This document shows positions 24,613-36,537 of a DNA stretch of 64,000 nt, piece after piece. A program made the position numbers and the translations under genes. The notes beneath the pieces are model-generated. The model ran no database searches and was not told the origin of the DNA. It worked only from the letters and a program-made list of their open reading frames with translations. The DNA comes from Nilaparvata lugens (taxonomy: Eukaryota; Arthropoda; Insecta; Hemiptera; Delphacidae): the NCBI RefSeq assembly GCF_014356525.2, contig NC_052506.1, positions 18,565,916 to 18,629,915 on the forward strand, given 5' to 3'. How positions within the stretch are numbered: the first letter of the stretch is position 1; the number at the start of each line of letters is the position of its first letter.

Positions 24613-26132
24613 CAATAGTAAAATTCATCTGAATTCAAATTAAACAAGAAGTTGACTATAAGTGGGTAAAATTTTTCTATTATTTTTTATTCCAGAAGTG
24701 ATAAGACGTTGAGAATATAAGACTGACATTTTTCTTTTTGCAATACTTGTTGTATTGGAAGTAAGAGAATCTACGCTTCTTATCAATCCTGCTACTACGG
24801 TAGTAATTGCTTAAGCACAATCCACGATCTTAAATACACATTTAGTATCCAAGTAGAATATGATAGCAACTCAATAAAGCTCATTTAAATTGATTGAATA
24901 ATGATAAATATTGAATCTGTTTTATTCCAGAGCGTGGACCTTCAAAGCATTTCAATTAATTTCCGAGATATTCCAGTCAGACATTCATTATCATTAATTT
25001 TAAATATTGAGAATGAACCTCAAATCCAACGATGTTGAGGATTACAGAGCTCTTATTTATCACTTGTACGAATCAAACATTTCTACTCTTCAAAACACGT
25101 CTGAGCTCATTCATTCATTCATTATGGCCAGTTATCGGACTGTTAATGAAAGGCGTGGAAAGAGAAATACGACGAGAGACTTCTTTCATTGCGCACAAAA
25201 GTAGGTTCCAGCATCTACATGGGAACAGGTCATTAGCACGGTACTGAGGAGAACTAACTAACTTCTTGCAATGGAAAAGAAATGGAGCCCACTGAGCAGT
25301 GTGATCTTCTGCTCTGATGGAACCAAACTTTCCATATTCATCGAATTTTTTCATCTTCTTCTAGTTGTTTTACTATCTCTCTCCAATATCTCGTCAGTTT
25401 AGATTATCTTTTCATTTAATTTGAATTCAAGTTCGTTCTCCTCACTCTCAGGATATGGGTACATAACATTTTTGTATAACTCTTCAAGTTCAACTCTCTA
25501 TAAGAGTCTATCGATTGGTAATAATCCGGTAATCTGTCTTGCTTTTCTAGATCTAGATGTGCGTACAGACTCATGCGCCACCAACATGCGCTTGGCTATT
25601 GATCTGCTGATGCTATGCTTATTATATCAGTGCCTTATACTGTGTCTCTACAAATACAGCTATAATAAGCATAAAATCAGTTGATGAAACGTGAAATGCG
25701 CGTGTTTGTGGCTTATAAGCCTGTACGCGTCTTAGAATATTACCTTGATGTATCACAGTCTTTTTCACCTGTTAAAATAATTGCAACTATTTTATCCCAT
25801 CCAGCGTTCTCTTCTTTCGATTTTTTTCTAATATATTATTGATCATAAACTTCACTTTCCTCATATTCATAGTGTCATCCATTTTCCTTCGTTCTTCGCC
25901 TATCTATTTCTGTAAAATGTATCCTTCTTGACACTTCCTATTTTACATTACGCTATTCCTATCATTTTCATTCTATGTTCTTAATTTTCAAAACCTGAAT
26001 CTCGCTCTCAGTCTCTGCAACGATGTACCATGCCATGTGATTATTGCAAAAATCGAATCTGACTTGAATAAAGTTATCATACTTCTGTAGGTGAATCGTA
26101 TTATATTTATTCATGTGCTTCTTACCCCAAGT
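24613..26132. other. AT-rich DNA, no gene seen
   Basis: Frames at 25007-25204, 25032-25247 and 25115-25354 overlap in different frames and strands and cannot all be real. None is recognised. Confidence 0.4.
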
Positions 26133-26217
26133 CCTTATGCATTCTCCTGCCATCCTCTTGCCTTATGCATTCTCCTGCCATCCATTACCTGATGCATTCT
26201 TCGGCTATCTTCTCGCC
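26133..26217 (+). repeat. 28-bp tandem repeat, three copies
   Basis: CCTTATGCATTCTCCTGCCA at 26133 and 26161, and a diverged copy CCTGATGCATTCTTCGGCTA at 26188. Confidence 0.9.
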
Positions 26218-26384
26218 TTGAAATAACTGGAACGACCCAGCAGTGAGCCAAGTTTCACTCATACAAGCCAGACAGAGTAGGCCTACTATAGCAGTTGTTC
26301 CCAGATGAGCGGAAAACAACAACAATAAAAGGATGTCCAGTCAGTCGCTGATTCCTTGTTTGCCAACTACTTTCCACTGTTTCA

Positions 26385-26485
26385 TCAACAACAGCTTCGT
26401 TATTCCATGTGAAAAAGAGATAGAAAACAACAGTAGCTTCGTTATTCCTAGTTAGAAAGGGACAGCAAATAGAAACAACATCGTT
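26385..26485 (+). repeat. 42-bp tandem repeat, about two copies
   Basis: CTTCGTTATTCC occurs at 26395 and 26437, each followed by a GAAAAAGAGATAG/GAAAGGGACAG block and AACAAC. Confidence 0.75.
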
Positions 26486-27180
26486 TGACATTCGTGAATT
26501 CGTGAAATAATAGATTTGTTGAATAAAGTCTATGTTTATTTAATATTGTTTTAATAATATATTTTTGGGTGAATAAATTATTTACATGAGTGTCAAAAGC
26601 TCCACCCCAGATTACTATCCCATATTCTAAAATGGATTGCACCAATGCAAAATACACGGTTTTTAAATCTTTCAGTTCTAATATTTTATTTATTTGGTAA
26701 AATTTATATGAAATATATTTAAGTTTTTTAGTTATAAAAGCAGTATGGGGCTGCCACTTCAAGCATTCATCAATAATTATTCCTAAATACTTTAAATTAC
26801 ATACATTTACAATACTTGGACAACTGCAGAGGTCCTTGTTTGTGCACTTTAAGTGAAGTTTTATTTTTAAGTTTCTATCAGGCTTTCCAGCTGCATTTGC
26901 TGAAAATGAAATATATTTAGTTTTCTGTACATTCAAGCTCAATGTATTTAGTTCCAGCCATTTTTGAATTTTAGACATTTCACCTTCAGCAACCCTGAAA
27001 GCATCTTTCCAGTTTTTTTGCGAAAAAATTATAGCTGTGTCATCGGCAAAAGACACCAGTTTACCACAGTCTAGTTTCAGTTTTAAAAGATCATTTACAT
27101 AAAGCAGAAATAGTATTGGAGATAGCACGGTACCTTGAGGCAAACCAAAGATGTAATAAAAGCTGCGTAGGTCTACTAAT
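26448..27180 (-). pseudogene. Non-LTR retrotransposon (LINE) reverse transcriptase, truncated at both ends
   Basis: A fragment of a LINE polymerase, the enzyme that copies element RNA into DNA at a nicked target. The 231-codon open part starts at the PQGTVLSPILF motif, followed by YVNDL. The catalytic FADDTA box is at residues 32-37, SLNVQKTK at about 69-76 and KYLGIIID at about 118-125, then the conserved FYQINKILELK and ESILEYGI-like thumb blocks. A few conserved codons also precede the PQG motif. Missing are the endonuclease, the first half of the polymerase and, after about 26500, the normal C-terminus, where the sequence turns unrelated. The style is that of the Jockey/CR1 group; the clade is not certain. 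It is related to, but clearly diverged from, the fragment at 55 kb. Too incomplete to be active. Confidence 0.9.
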
Positions 27181-27867
27181 GGAGAAAATCAGTGTAATAA
27201 ATCAACTACCAATTGTAGTAAATTGTATTTTGTTTCCACATTGAACAGATTGTGATGATTTGAATAAATGATGAATTTTGAAGTATTTCAGTGAGTTTGT
27301 ACTTCCTGATTTCACGTTCAAGATCATGTTTTTTTTTTTAATAATCAAATCGGAATTTTCGTAGGTTGAATAAGACGCATTAAAAATACGGTGCATGAGA
27401 TTTTTAGTGATTGATGAATATGTCAATAAAAATAGTGATATGAAAGATGAAGCTGATTGAATTCACAAAATTAAAATCGGAATTATTGAGCTAATGAAAC
27501 ATTATTTTGAAATGATAATTCATTTATATTTTTTTTCTTTTCAGAAGAGAGTAATCGCTCATTCCTCGTTATGGAGGTAGCAACAGAGAACCAGAATATT
27601 TAAGTGAGTATATTAAATTATCAAAAAGGCAATATCGTTAACCTAAACATACCGTCACCTACATAGAATATACTCACTCTAGATCCTAATAAATGTGTAT
27701 TCTACGTTCAACGTAACAATTTCACTCATAGTATTAACAAGTATTGCATTTTTCTTTAAATTTCTATCCTTCGTCTGTAATGATTCAGTTTATTTATCTT
27801 GTGGTGTGAACTATAGAAAATTAAGGCATCACTTAATTATTATTAATTACAGCATTTAATTTGGATT
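27181..27867. other. AT-rich DNA, no gene seen
   Basis: Nothing recognisable; one poly(T) run of nine at about 27330. Confidence 0.4.
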
Positions 27868-27920
27868 TTCGTTTAATAATAATAATTAATTCATTGGCAT
27901 TTGAATAATTGCAATATCTC
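27868..27920 (+). repeat. Short dispersed repeat, copy 2
   Basis: TTTTCGTTTAATAATAATAA followed by TTAATTCATTGGCATTTGAA matches the block at 18164-18220. Confidence 0.5.
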
Positions 27921-27928
27921 AGTAATTT

Positions 27929-28231
27929 CCATCTGTAGACATCACTCAATCCAATAGCAAACCCGAAATAATAAGTGAACTGGACAAGAATAAGGACTTT
28001 AAATGGAGACAAAACCAAGAAATACTCATGACGAGGACTTATAATGAAGAAACAAACAGAGGTTTGACAAGGGAAGAGAATACGAAGCATATTATAAAGA
28101 ATGGAACAAATGCAAGCACTAATGCTAGGCACTTCACACAAGGTATAGTAGACAGTATTGAGAAAAACAAGGAAAACATGACAAGGATACCAACAAGACA
28201 GGAAAAAGTCGCAGTGGGGAGAAGTCAATGA
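27929..28231 (+). CDS. Unassigned hydrophilic open frame
   Basis: I do not recognise this protein. The frame is open from just after a TAA at about 27926 to TGA at 28231, about 100 codons, and unlike most frames here it is strongly hydrophilic, rich in Lys, Glu, Asn, Thr and Arg (for example ELDKNKDFKW and GIVDSIEKNKENMTRI). The first ATG is at 28028. The sequence GCGAGGTGAGTGG about 40 bp downstream resembles a splice donor, but the stop precedes it. A minus-strand frame of 131 codons over the same DNA is hydrophobic and probably its shadow. It may be a fragment of an old gene or mobile element. Confidence 0.2.
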   Translation, partial: PSVDITQSNSKPEIISELDKNKDFKWRQNQEILMTRTYNEETNRGLTREENTKHIIKNGTNASTNARHFTQGIVDSIEKNKENMTRIPTRQEKVAVGRSQ

Positions 28232-28261
28232 TTATGATAGAGAAAAAACGGGGGAGACTGA

Positions 28262-28640
28262 AAAGCGAGGTGAGTGGAGACTGAAGCATGCGCTAGCCTA
28301 CTTGGTGTCGCGAGAAAAATGCGGCTAGCCACGTTGGGAAAACCATCCGGTGGCTTCAGCCCCTTGTGGGAGGGGAGCAGTAAGTTTTTTTGGCGGGAAG
28401 GGGGGTCCCCGTCACCAAGAAGCGTGAAGCGGCGTGATAACGGGTTCCAGCGGCCTCTGCCTCTCCCACACCGCGGGACATCGACCTTCAGTAGATTGTC
28501 CTCTCCTCATCAGGATGACTGCTATCCTCTCCTATACTGTATTCTACTCCACGGTGCATAGTAGACCACGGTATGTTCTCCACGATACTTCCAGACTACA
28601 CCGTACTCGGCTATTCGCAACACTTGTCAATCATCTTTGA
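28262..28640 (+). other. GC-raised island 4 with donor-like site
   Basis: Clearly richer in G+C than its surroundings. A 95-codon frame (28274-28561) has the internal start MRLATLGKPSGGF and a later proline-rich LPLPHRGTSTFS stretch. GGGAGCAGTAAGTTT at about 28373-28387 resembles a strong splice donor. The sequence has the feel of the GC-rich 5' part of a LINE, but I cannot confirm that. Confidence 0.25.
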
Positions 28641-28852
28641 TGCCCCAATCACAACAACTCGTTCAGGAAGAATTGATCTTCAGAAACTTGAAGACGCATT
28701 TATGTAGCTGATATAGTTTTTTGGTTTCAAGCTATTAATTTCTATTATTGGAGGTCTTCAACCCATACTGTATCAAATGATGGGATAAATCAAATATTCA
28801 AATTGGAGGCAGAGATTCAACTTATTGATTAGTATAGATTGAATTTTCAATA

Positions 28853-29501
28853 ACTAGTAGTTCTGTGAACAGTAGACCTCACGCAGTCTTCTCATCCACA
28901 AGTATCTGATGTCACCTGTTTGCGAAGTTAAACTCAGTTCACAATTGAATTTGTATTCCATATGATAATTTATCCAGTTCCGTGATAATCTTTCTATCTG
29001 ATGAAAATATTCGAAAATTAATTTTTTTCAATCAAAATATTATAATTTCTTCATATTTATTTCACCTATTAAATTTGTTTTTTTCAAATGTGAGAATATT
29101 GATACTGATGGGCACGCATAACAAAACAAAATATTGAAACCATAGATAGACCTTATAGAAATAGGCACGGCTTTTCCAGACATCTCTGTAATTCACTTGT
29201 CAGCTGATTGATTATGAATAATTCTATAGTCTGATTAATCCTATCTTTAGAGTAAATTATAAATAATAATAATAATTATAATGATATTGGAGTATGGAGG
29301 AATTCCTTTTCCTTCCATATTATCCTTCAAATGCAAAATTAAAAAAAAAAATATTGTGTATACTTCGACGCGCAGTTGAAAAAGGAATATTCCTGCCAAA
29401 TCTCATAGAAATCTACCAACGCGTTTGGCCGTGAATGTGTTACATACAGACAGACAAAAGAAAATCCGAGTTATTACATAGACCTCACTACGTTCGGTCA
29501 A
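28853..29501 (-). repeat. Interspersed repeat family A, copy 2 (longest)
   Basis: Inverted relative to the copy at 446-840 and about 250 bp longer. It runs from ACTAGTAGTTCTGTGAACAG to GACCTCACTACGTTCGGTCA. Shared blocks include GACTATAGAATTATTCAT (in reverse), TTCGACGCGCAGTTGAAAAA and CATTCACGGCCAAACGCG-type sequence. Probably the best template in this window for the family consensus. Confidence 0.8.
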
Positions 29502-30688
29502 AAAACAATGAATGCTAGCAACTGTCATTCGTTTTTAAAATTGTTTCTATTTATTGATTTGTGTTGCTTCTGCTGATGTGGAGACTTGATGGTTGTTCCA
29601 CATTGTCGAATACCGGTGATGAATTATCCCCAATGAGTGGGAAAACCACAATTTGATAAAAATCACACAACCCTCCCTTACTACTAATGCACAAGTATCT
29701 GCGCCTGTGTTAGTGTGTAGGTATAATTAATTACACTAGCTTTAGTGATTTACAGGCCACTCCAGATATACGCTTTCACACTTTAACCCGCTTTGGGTTG
29801 AAAGGAATAACTATGAGAAAGAATAGATGAGATGTAGTCTATAAGGACTTTCTATTGAATATTATGTTATATTAGCAATTGGGAATAAATATGAGAGAAC
29901 AATAGTGGATTCAAGTAGTTGAACTTCAAAGTAGAATGCGAATTGGTAACGGATTTTTCAATGTTACTTATTCATTGAGGGAGGTACACGGAAATTGGAT
30001 GAACCAGTGGCATTCTCCTTGTTATGCCTAGTTAGACTGCTGTAAACAAATACCATCTGCCACTCCCTTCTTAACGGTAAATTTGGGCGTCTGTTTTCTA
30101 TTTTCACACTTATTAGACTACAAGCAATGTCCACTCCTAGCTAACTAGTGAATAGGATTCTTTGAAACCGAAGTAGGCTACCATGATTTGAGGTCTCGAA
30201 TTGTCATTCAGAGCATGCAGAATTGTTTTTAAATTTAATGTGTTGTTAAGAAGTCCATTAATTTGATTCATAAACAAGTACACAGGAGAGAGAAGTTTCA
30301 AAGGAATTCAAATTCCAGTTTGAAATGCCAATATAATATTTAAAGATGAATTGGAGGAGAAAGGTTATAGAAGCGGAAGTAATAAAAGAAGAAAAGGCAA
30401 ATGCAGACAACCAGAAGTGGAAGAGAAATTTGAAAAGTTGAGCACACAAGGAAAATGAGAATATTGGATGACGTGAAAGTCTCTGGAAATTTGTTATATC
30501 AAATTCGCAAATTTTAGGTAGGTGCTTCAAAGAAAAATCAAATAGTGGAACCAGAGAGTCGTCATCCAGAGGGAGTCCTCAAAGAGTCGTCATTCAGAGA
30601 AAATAACGACATTGAGGAATATGTTGGAACAATTTTCGGGGATAAGATAAATTCTGATAATATCAATATTTTCAGATATAACAGTAAG
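29502..30688. other. AT-rich DNA, no gene seen
   Basis: A 90-codon minus-strand frame at 30258-30530 has no motif. At 30550-30600 the block AGAGTCGTCATYCAGAG occurs twice about 32 bp apart. Confidence 0.4.
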
Positions 30689-30691
30689 TTA

Positions 30692-30860
30692 GTGCCGGTT
30701 ACACAAAATCCGGTTAAATTTTAATCGTGATTGATTTAACGAGAACCAATCAGAGAAACCTTCTTTTCGGGAAAGCCTTCTCTCATTTGGGTCTCTTTGG
30801 AGATTGGTTCTCGTGAAGTTAATCACGATTAAAATTTAACCTACTTTTGTGCAACCGGCC
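30692..30860. mobile_element. Foldback MITE, 169 bp, TTA target site
   Basis: Arms of about 75 bp pair with each other: GTGCCGGTTACACAAAATCC on the left and, in reverse, GGCCGGTTGCACAAAAGTAG on the right; both continue into GGTTAAATTTTAATCGTGAT and a shared ACGAGAACCAATC block. TTA lies immediately outside both ends (30689-30691, 30861-30863), consistent with the 3-bp target duplications of PIF/Harbinger-type elements. A second, damaged member lies at 43516-43650. It has no coding capacity. Confidence 0.85.
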
Positions 30861-30863
30861 TTA

Positions 30864-31466
30864 AGTACTTTTTGTCAATCGCGATTAACATAGAACAACT
30901 ATTATATTAATAATTTCGATATAAAATGTATATTCGAATGGAGACATTTTTTCTTCGAGCGATTGCTCTATTCCAAATAGACAAGAGGAAGATAGGTCGT
31001 TACCGAAGTTCCTTCTCCACTAAATTCTAGAGCCAGAACAATTGATTAACAAACACGAACGTTGTATGTATGAGTGATTAAGATTAAAGTTGAAGTGAAG
31101 AGTTGGGTAAGAAATATATAGTTGCAATCCAAGTAATGAGTTCATGCGATACATAAGTTAGAAGCAGAGTTGGATATCATCAGCCTTGAAAGTAGCATCA
31201 GAACGATATGCGGATTAGAATAACTTGGCAACTATGATATAGCTGAATAATATACCATCATCTAGATATAACTGACTTTACACAACATAACTCCAGTAAA
31301 CACTGTGTAACGTTGGTCGTTATGTATGAAAGAGCATTCTGAATAATCATTTCGAAATGCATAGCAAAAGGATTTGGAGCCAAGAGAAGTATAATAGCCT
31401 GCAGCCAGGTCGTGACCACTTGACACCTATGAATGATGTCAAAGCCAGCGTGGGAGCAACAAACAA
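30864..31466. other. AT-rich DNA, no gene seen
   Basis: Nothing recognisable. Confidence 0.4.
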
Positions 31467-31499
31467 GTGCGAGAGAGAGAGAGAGAGAGAGAGAGAGCG
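31467..31499. repeat. (GA)n microsatellite
   Basis: About 16 GA repeats. Confidence 0.95.
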
Positions 31500-32504
31500 A
31501 AACTAAGAAAGATATTTAAAATATTGAAATTTGCACGCTAAACAAACACCTTTTCAAGGAGAATATTTTTTCAAATGTCTTCTTCGTCACCCATTATGTA
31601 AATAAGACACCTGATGTGCATACACCTTGTAACTCACGCAAGACTCATTGAAGCTTTGCTAATGAAAAAATGCAAATTGAAATACTAATTTGTAGAAAAT
31701 TGTTATTGATAACTTCATTCATAGTAAGCCAGAGACAGTCTCACAATAATTCATTAGCACTTCTACAGCAGCGAATGTAGAAATGTGACATATAAAATTA
31801 ATCTGGATTGGACTATACTTATGTGTCACCTTTTTTGTCACTTGACGAAATAATGAAAAATTCAATTGGTTCATTGAAAATATAATAATCTCATGGTAAA
31901 TCATTCATCATCATCTTCAAGTAGAAGTTAATCAGGTACTGAAATCATACTATAACCATAGAATAACCATAATCTATTCTATAACTGATGAAATCTTGAA
32001 AGGTTATAAAAATGCATATAATATTGCATTGTTAATATGTGAAATGTCAGTCACACTAATGCAATACAATGAGTTTTGTAATATCCATCAGATACTACAT
32101 AAATGACTAGCAATGCGATGTGCATAAGAGTTCTTTGTGAATGTATAATCAGTTTGCACAGTTCACAGTGTAATCATTGTGTTATTTCTGAGGATTCACA
32201 CCTACGTCATTAGAACTGTTAATGGGTTCTGAATGGCTTATTTCTTCGAATGGAATTTCTAGTTCCTGATCCCAAGTTTACATACTTAACAGTAAACGGC
32301 CAGAATAGGAATCATTGCCCATAAAAACTAATCTACACCTGTTGACCATTGGGAAAGGTAACTCTATCTTATCACGTAATCTGAAATGATTATTACATTA
32401 CAACCAGGATTTCACGACTTTAGTGGACTTGTCTTCTGTGGAAAACATTTTTCAATTCAATATAAATCAGCTTCAAATCATTATTACATATTATAAATAT
32501 AATC
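31500..32504. other. AT-rich DNA, no gene seen
   Basis: Nothing recognisable. Confidence 0.4.
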
Positions 32505-32645
32505 ATTATTATTATTTTATTGTGGATGATGTCCACATAAGCATTTTGCTTGTGCCTGGGTAATGGAAAGTGTGAGGATGTTTTGATGAGATTATCAAAC
32601 GTCCATGCATACCGGCGGATTCGAACCCACGACCGGTTTCAACAG
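32505..32645 (-). mobile_element. SINE fragment with B box
   Basis: On the minus strand GGGTTCGAATCCG (B box, 32617-32627) is followed by about 100 bp ending in an ATAAAATAATAATAATGATT tail. No A box was found at the expected distance upstream, so the copy is probably 5'-truncated. The body differs from the SINE at 1.9 kb, so it is another subfamily. Confidence 0.5.
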
Positions 32646-33970
32646 AAACATCTTTATTGGACTCTTTTCTGATTTCAAGTGTGAATACAAATGATATTTA
32701 TGTAACACCTGTAGCTACGATCATGAATATAATAGTGTATAGATCAATGAAAATTAACTTTGTGTAGTCGAGAAAATTCAGTGAGATTCCATTGGCAAGA
32801 GAGACCTAATCTAATATTGAATAAGGATGATCCATCAAACCTTACTACAGATCCATGACTACAGTGATGTGTTTTATTGTTTATTTTCAGTGAATATTCT
32901 GAAATGAAAGTCCAACACAGAAGAAATTTACAAATTTGTTCTTGTACTTGGCCGGATTTAGAAATTTGGCGCCCCTATGCACAATATTTTTTCCGCCCCG
33001 ACCCCTAGTTAGAGTTATTCTCCTAAAAATAGTCTAAAAATCCATAGAAGGCATACTATGGTCCATTAGGGTATACCATGACCTACTATTGAACATCATA
33101 TCCCGATGCAACTTTATAATTATTGCATTTTTTCAAAGGGTAAACTGGTTTGTAAACTTCGAGAATTTATGAAGTACAATGCTAGTGGAGGAAGACAGAA
33201 CTAGCTCGACATACCGAAAAATATGGGAGTGACCATGCGAATGGAAGCCACGCCCCAATTTCAACGAGCAGTCTCATTGGACAATCACTAGCATGTGATT
33301 ATCGAGCTGCTTCCTCATTGGTTATGAACTGTTGCGGTCAAATGGCGACTACTCAACTTATTGACCAATCAGATAGCTCCTTGGTTTTGAAGGTATGGAC
33401 TAAGAAGTATATTCAAATATATCTATTAGAATGCGATATAAGGTTATTTTTGATTTCAAGAACAACTGAACCAGACTAGTTTCATTACATTCCACGTTTT
33501 CAGATGGAAATTCGGGGCTGAGAGTTTACTTTTCACCAATGTAATTAAAATGCATTGTATTCTAGATACTTTGCTTTAGGCCCTACACCATTTTTTTTCG
33601 TTTCAATCTGATCTTTCATTTAGACTTGTGAAGGTTAGACATGAACTCTGTGAAAGTTCTTTCAAGAATTTAATTTTAAAATTTCAAAATTAAGAACTTC
33701 ATTTTTCAAGAAATTACTGAATTGATATTCGGCCCATGGGCCGAAGCCTACCAGGCCTATTGGGGAATCCAGCCCTCGAATTAGCATTCTTGATGTGATT
33801 AATATGAAATCCCTTCATTAGCAATAACAATAATACATAGTATGAGGCCATAATTTTCATACCTTTCACTGGACAAGACATAATTCTTACAACGGGAAGT
33901 CTTCCAATCACAAGTTACTCGAAAAAAATAATTCATTTGAGAAAGTTGATGCATAACATATTTATGGTTA
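32646..33970. other. AT-rich DNA with ATTGG/CCAAT-rich patch
   Basis: At about 33270-33380 there are several CATTGG, CCAAT and ACCAATCAG words, comparable with the duplicated patch at 52.7-52.9 kb. No gene recognised. Confidence 0.3.
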
Positions 33971-33974
33971 TATA

Positions 33975-34810
33975 GTGAGGTCCACGTTATAATGGCAGTG
34001 AAGAAAGATAGGAGAAAAACGTTGCCAAGTCTCTCCATTTTGCCACTGACTGTACACAGCTGTTACTCAATTCATCCCATTAAATGTAATCTATTAATAA
34101 TTATCATTTCCTTGATAAAATAATCAATTTAATGTCAAATTGATAAAGAAAATATATTTTTTCATAATTTGATTCAAAAATTTTCTTTCATGACTGAGAT
34201 CAGATTTTTATTTTTATACATGAAAAAGCGGCTAATTTAAAAAGCTGTGATACAACAATCTGAATTTCAAAACAACAGAAATTGAGTTATTTGGTAGGTA
34301 TTCTATTCCAATTCCCTTTAAAAATAATAGAAAAATAGAAATCCTATTTAAAAATAAGTAATTTCAATGGATTAATTCTGAAATAACTTTTCAATATTAT
34401 TTATACCGGTACGAGTAGGTCAACCTATACGGGTAGGCTAACATAAGCATGGATGAAGTCTAGGATGGTTAGTTATCAACTTTTAAAATGTCATTTCAGG
34501 TATTTTAATTTGTGTTTCTAATAAGGTAATGTTTAAAAATTATTTCATTGTTTCGAAAACACAATATTTTAAATCAATTATACGACTTGTGAACTCAAGT
34601 ATTTTGATATAATGAAGAAAAAAAATGGCGGCTGAGAATATGGTTTGTTCAGTTTTGTACAGTCACTGTCAAAAGTAAATGTAAACTATTCTAGCAAATA
34701 GACAACATTGCAAAGCGAGAGAGAGATAGCGCTATATGTTTTGTTGTATGATAGAAAAGGACAGCAACAGCATTGTCAATCGTACACTGCCATTATAATG
34801 TGGACCTCAC
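33975..34810. mobile_element. Non-autonomous DNA transposon, 836 bp, 26-bp TIRs
   Basis: The left end GTGAGGTCCACGTTATAATG, continuing GCAGTG, matches the reverse of the right end (GTGAGGTCCACATTATAATG, GCAGTG) at 25 of 26 bases. TATA lies outside both ends, so the target duplication is TA or TATA. Further inside, ACTGACTGTACA on the left faces TGTACAGTCACTGTCA on the right. No transposase is encoded; the 79- and 65-codon frames over the left part are incidental. A TA target would fit Tc1/mariner-type elements, but the superfamily is not settled. Confidence 0.85.
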
Positions 34811-34814
34811 TATA

Positions 34815-35599
34815 GTAATAAAGATTTTGTGTCAATTACCTGGAACCACGGTTTATAGAAGAATAAATTCCGTGCCTGGAACTATACCATCTTTGAGTTG
34901 TGAAAAACGAGTTTGATGTTCCCCGAGTTCTATCAAATAAGTACAGGTCGTTTCAATTAAATGAGATTTTATTAGTCGCACCGTCCGATGTCTTCACGGG
35001 TTTTAGTACAAACAATAAAATTTCAAGCTCCAAAGTGGGCGAATTGGTCCAGGAAATAAAAGAGACAAATCAGACCAAAAGTTTCCCAAATTGCTGCTGA
35101 GTCGTATTCTAGTTTATCGTCTTCACGCTCCAGGAAATCGTAAAGAAACAATAATGTTGGACAACTCTGACAGGTGTCTAGAGCCACAATCCATTTGTCC
35201 TATTAGAATACATTATTCAGAACAAAGTAATTTTGTATAATGAGCTGCTAATAAAATTGCCACCATAAACACACAATAAATTTTAGTGTTTCACTTTCAA
35301 GACTGGTTCTAAATAGAAGACATTCGAAAATCCATGTACTAGATAAGTCAGCGATAATATTATATGAGGAGAATTATCACTCCATTGTCGGATCAATTCT
35401 AAAGTTTGTATGCAAATTGAAATTGCAACAACCTACATGAAAATAAAATAGCTCAATGAACTCTACTCTATTTCCTTGCCAGATTAAAGGAGAATTCTTC
35501 CTACATGAGTAGATGTAGGATACAGTAGAGATGAAATATACTGTTTTCTCTTTAAAAGTTCGTACTTCATTTCAGTAAATCTCTACTAAAAATCTGGTG
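34815..35599. other. AT-rich DNA, no gene seen
   Basis: A 66-codon frame at 34900-35100 has no motif. Confidence 0.4.
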
Positions 35600-36293
35600 T
35601 GGCGCACTCACACAACTTTCCTTGTCGTTATGAAAATTGATCACCTGAGCATCTCAAGTCAACTATTCAAAGATTTGAGCCAGCTGGTGACAGGGCAATA
35701 ACGCTGGAAACACACATGAGGTCTGCTATCTCTTCATAGTGAATGATTTAATAGAATCAACAATAATTTGCAATTGAATAATCACATTTTCTCGAATTTG
35801 AAGCTTATTTTCAATTTTAGGTGAAAATGTTACTGAACATTAATTGTAGATATTTTCATGCTCAATCTACTCCACTTGATTTTTTTCGTTTCAATTGTAT
35901 CTGAAGCCTGATAATTAGGAATCTATCTGCATTGATGGGGCGAAGCTCCTGAAATTTTTACAGATATGGGACTTGTGGCAGTTGATAGAGCTTATCGATG
36001 ACTATTTTAGGTATGAATTTGATCAAAATCGTTGGAGCCGTTTCCGAGAAAATCACGAAAAACCCTGTTTTTGACAACATTCTCGCCATTTTAGCCGCCA
36101 TCTTGAATCGCATTTGATCGAAATTGTTCGTGTCGGATCCTTATAGTGAAAGGACCTTAAGCTCCAAATTTCAAGACATTCCGTTAATTATTGGGAGATG
36201 AGATATCGTGTACACAGACGCACATACACTCATACACACACATACACACACACACACACACCACACACACACACCACACACACACAACACACA

Positions 36294-36371
<78 letters not shown>

Positions 36372-36537
36372 CACACACACACACACACACATACATACAG
36401 ACCAATACCCAAAAACCACTTTTTCGGACTCAGGGGACCTTGAAACGTATAGAAATTTAGAAATTTAGAAATTGGGGTACCTTAATTTTTTTCGGAAAGC
36501 AATTACTTTCCTTACCTATGGTAATAGGGCAAGGAAA
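35600..36537 (-). mobile_element. Family T element, copy 2 (inverted)
   Basis: Carries, in reverse, the right-end block CACTCACACAACTTTCCTTG, a 300-bp segment absent from copy 1, a single unit of the tandem region (with ATTTTGATCAAATT-type sequence and CGGCTCCAACGATTTTGATC in reverse), the (CA)n tract and the left-end block GGGCAAGGAAAGTAAAAA. ACTTTCCTTG and CAAGGAAAGT at the two ends form the inverted match. It appears near full length, so the two copies differ by internal gain of tandem units and loss of the right-hand segment. Confidence 0.8.
36227..36391. repeat. (CA)n microsatellite
   Basis: About 165 bp of CA repeats with CACCACAC and AACAC interruptions. Cysteine/valine and threonine/histidine frames over it are artefacts. 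Confidence 0.95.

Noticed and set aside
28274..28561. LINE endonuclease start
   Set aside because: MRLATLG resembles the start of some LINE endonucleases, but the following residues do not continue the domain.
32610..32640. A second tRNA gene
   Set aside because: Only a B box is present, with no A box at the right distance.
36171..36468. Several overlapping Cys/Val and Thr/His frames
   Set aside because: All lie on the (CA)n tract, and a dinucleotide repeat opens every frame.
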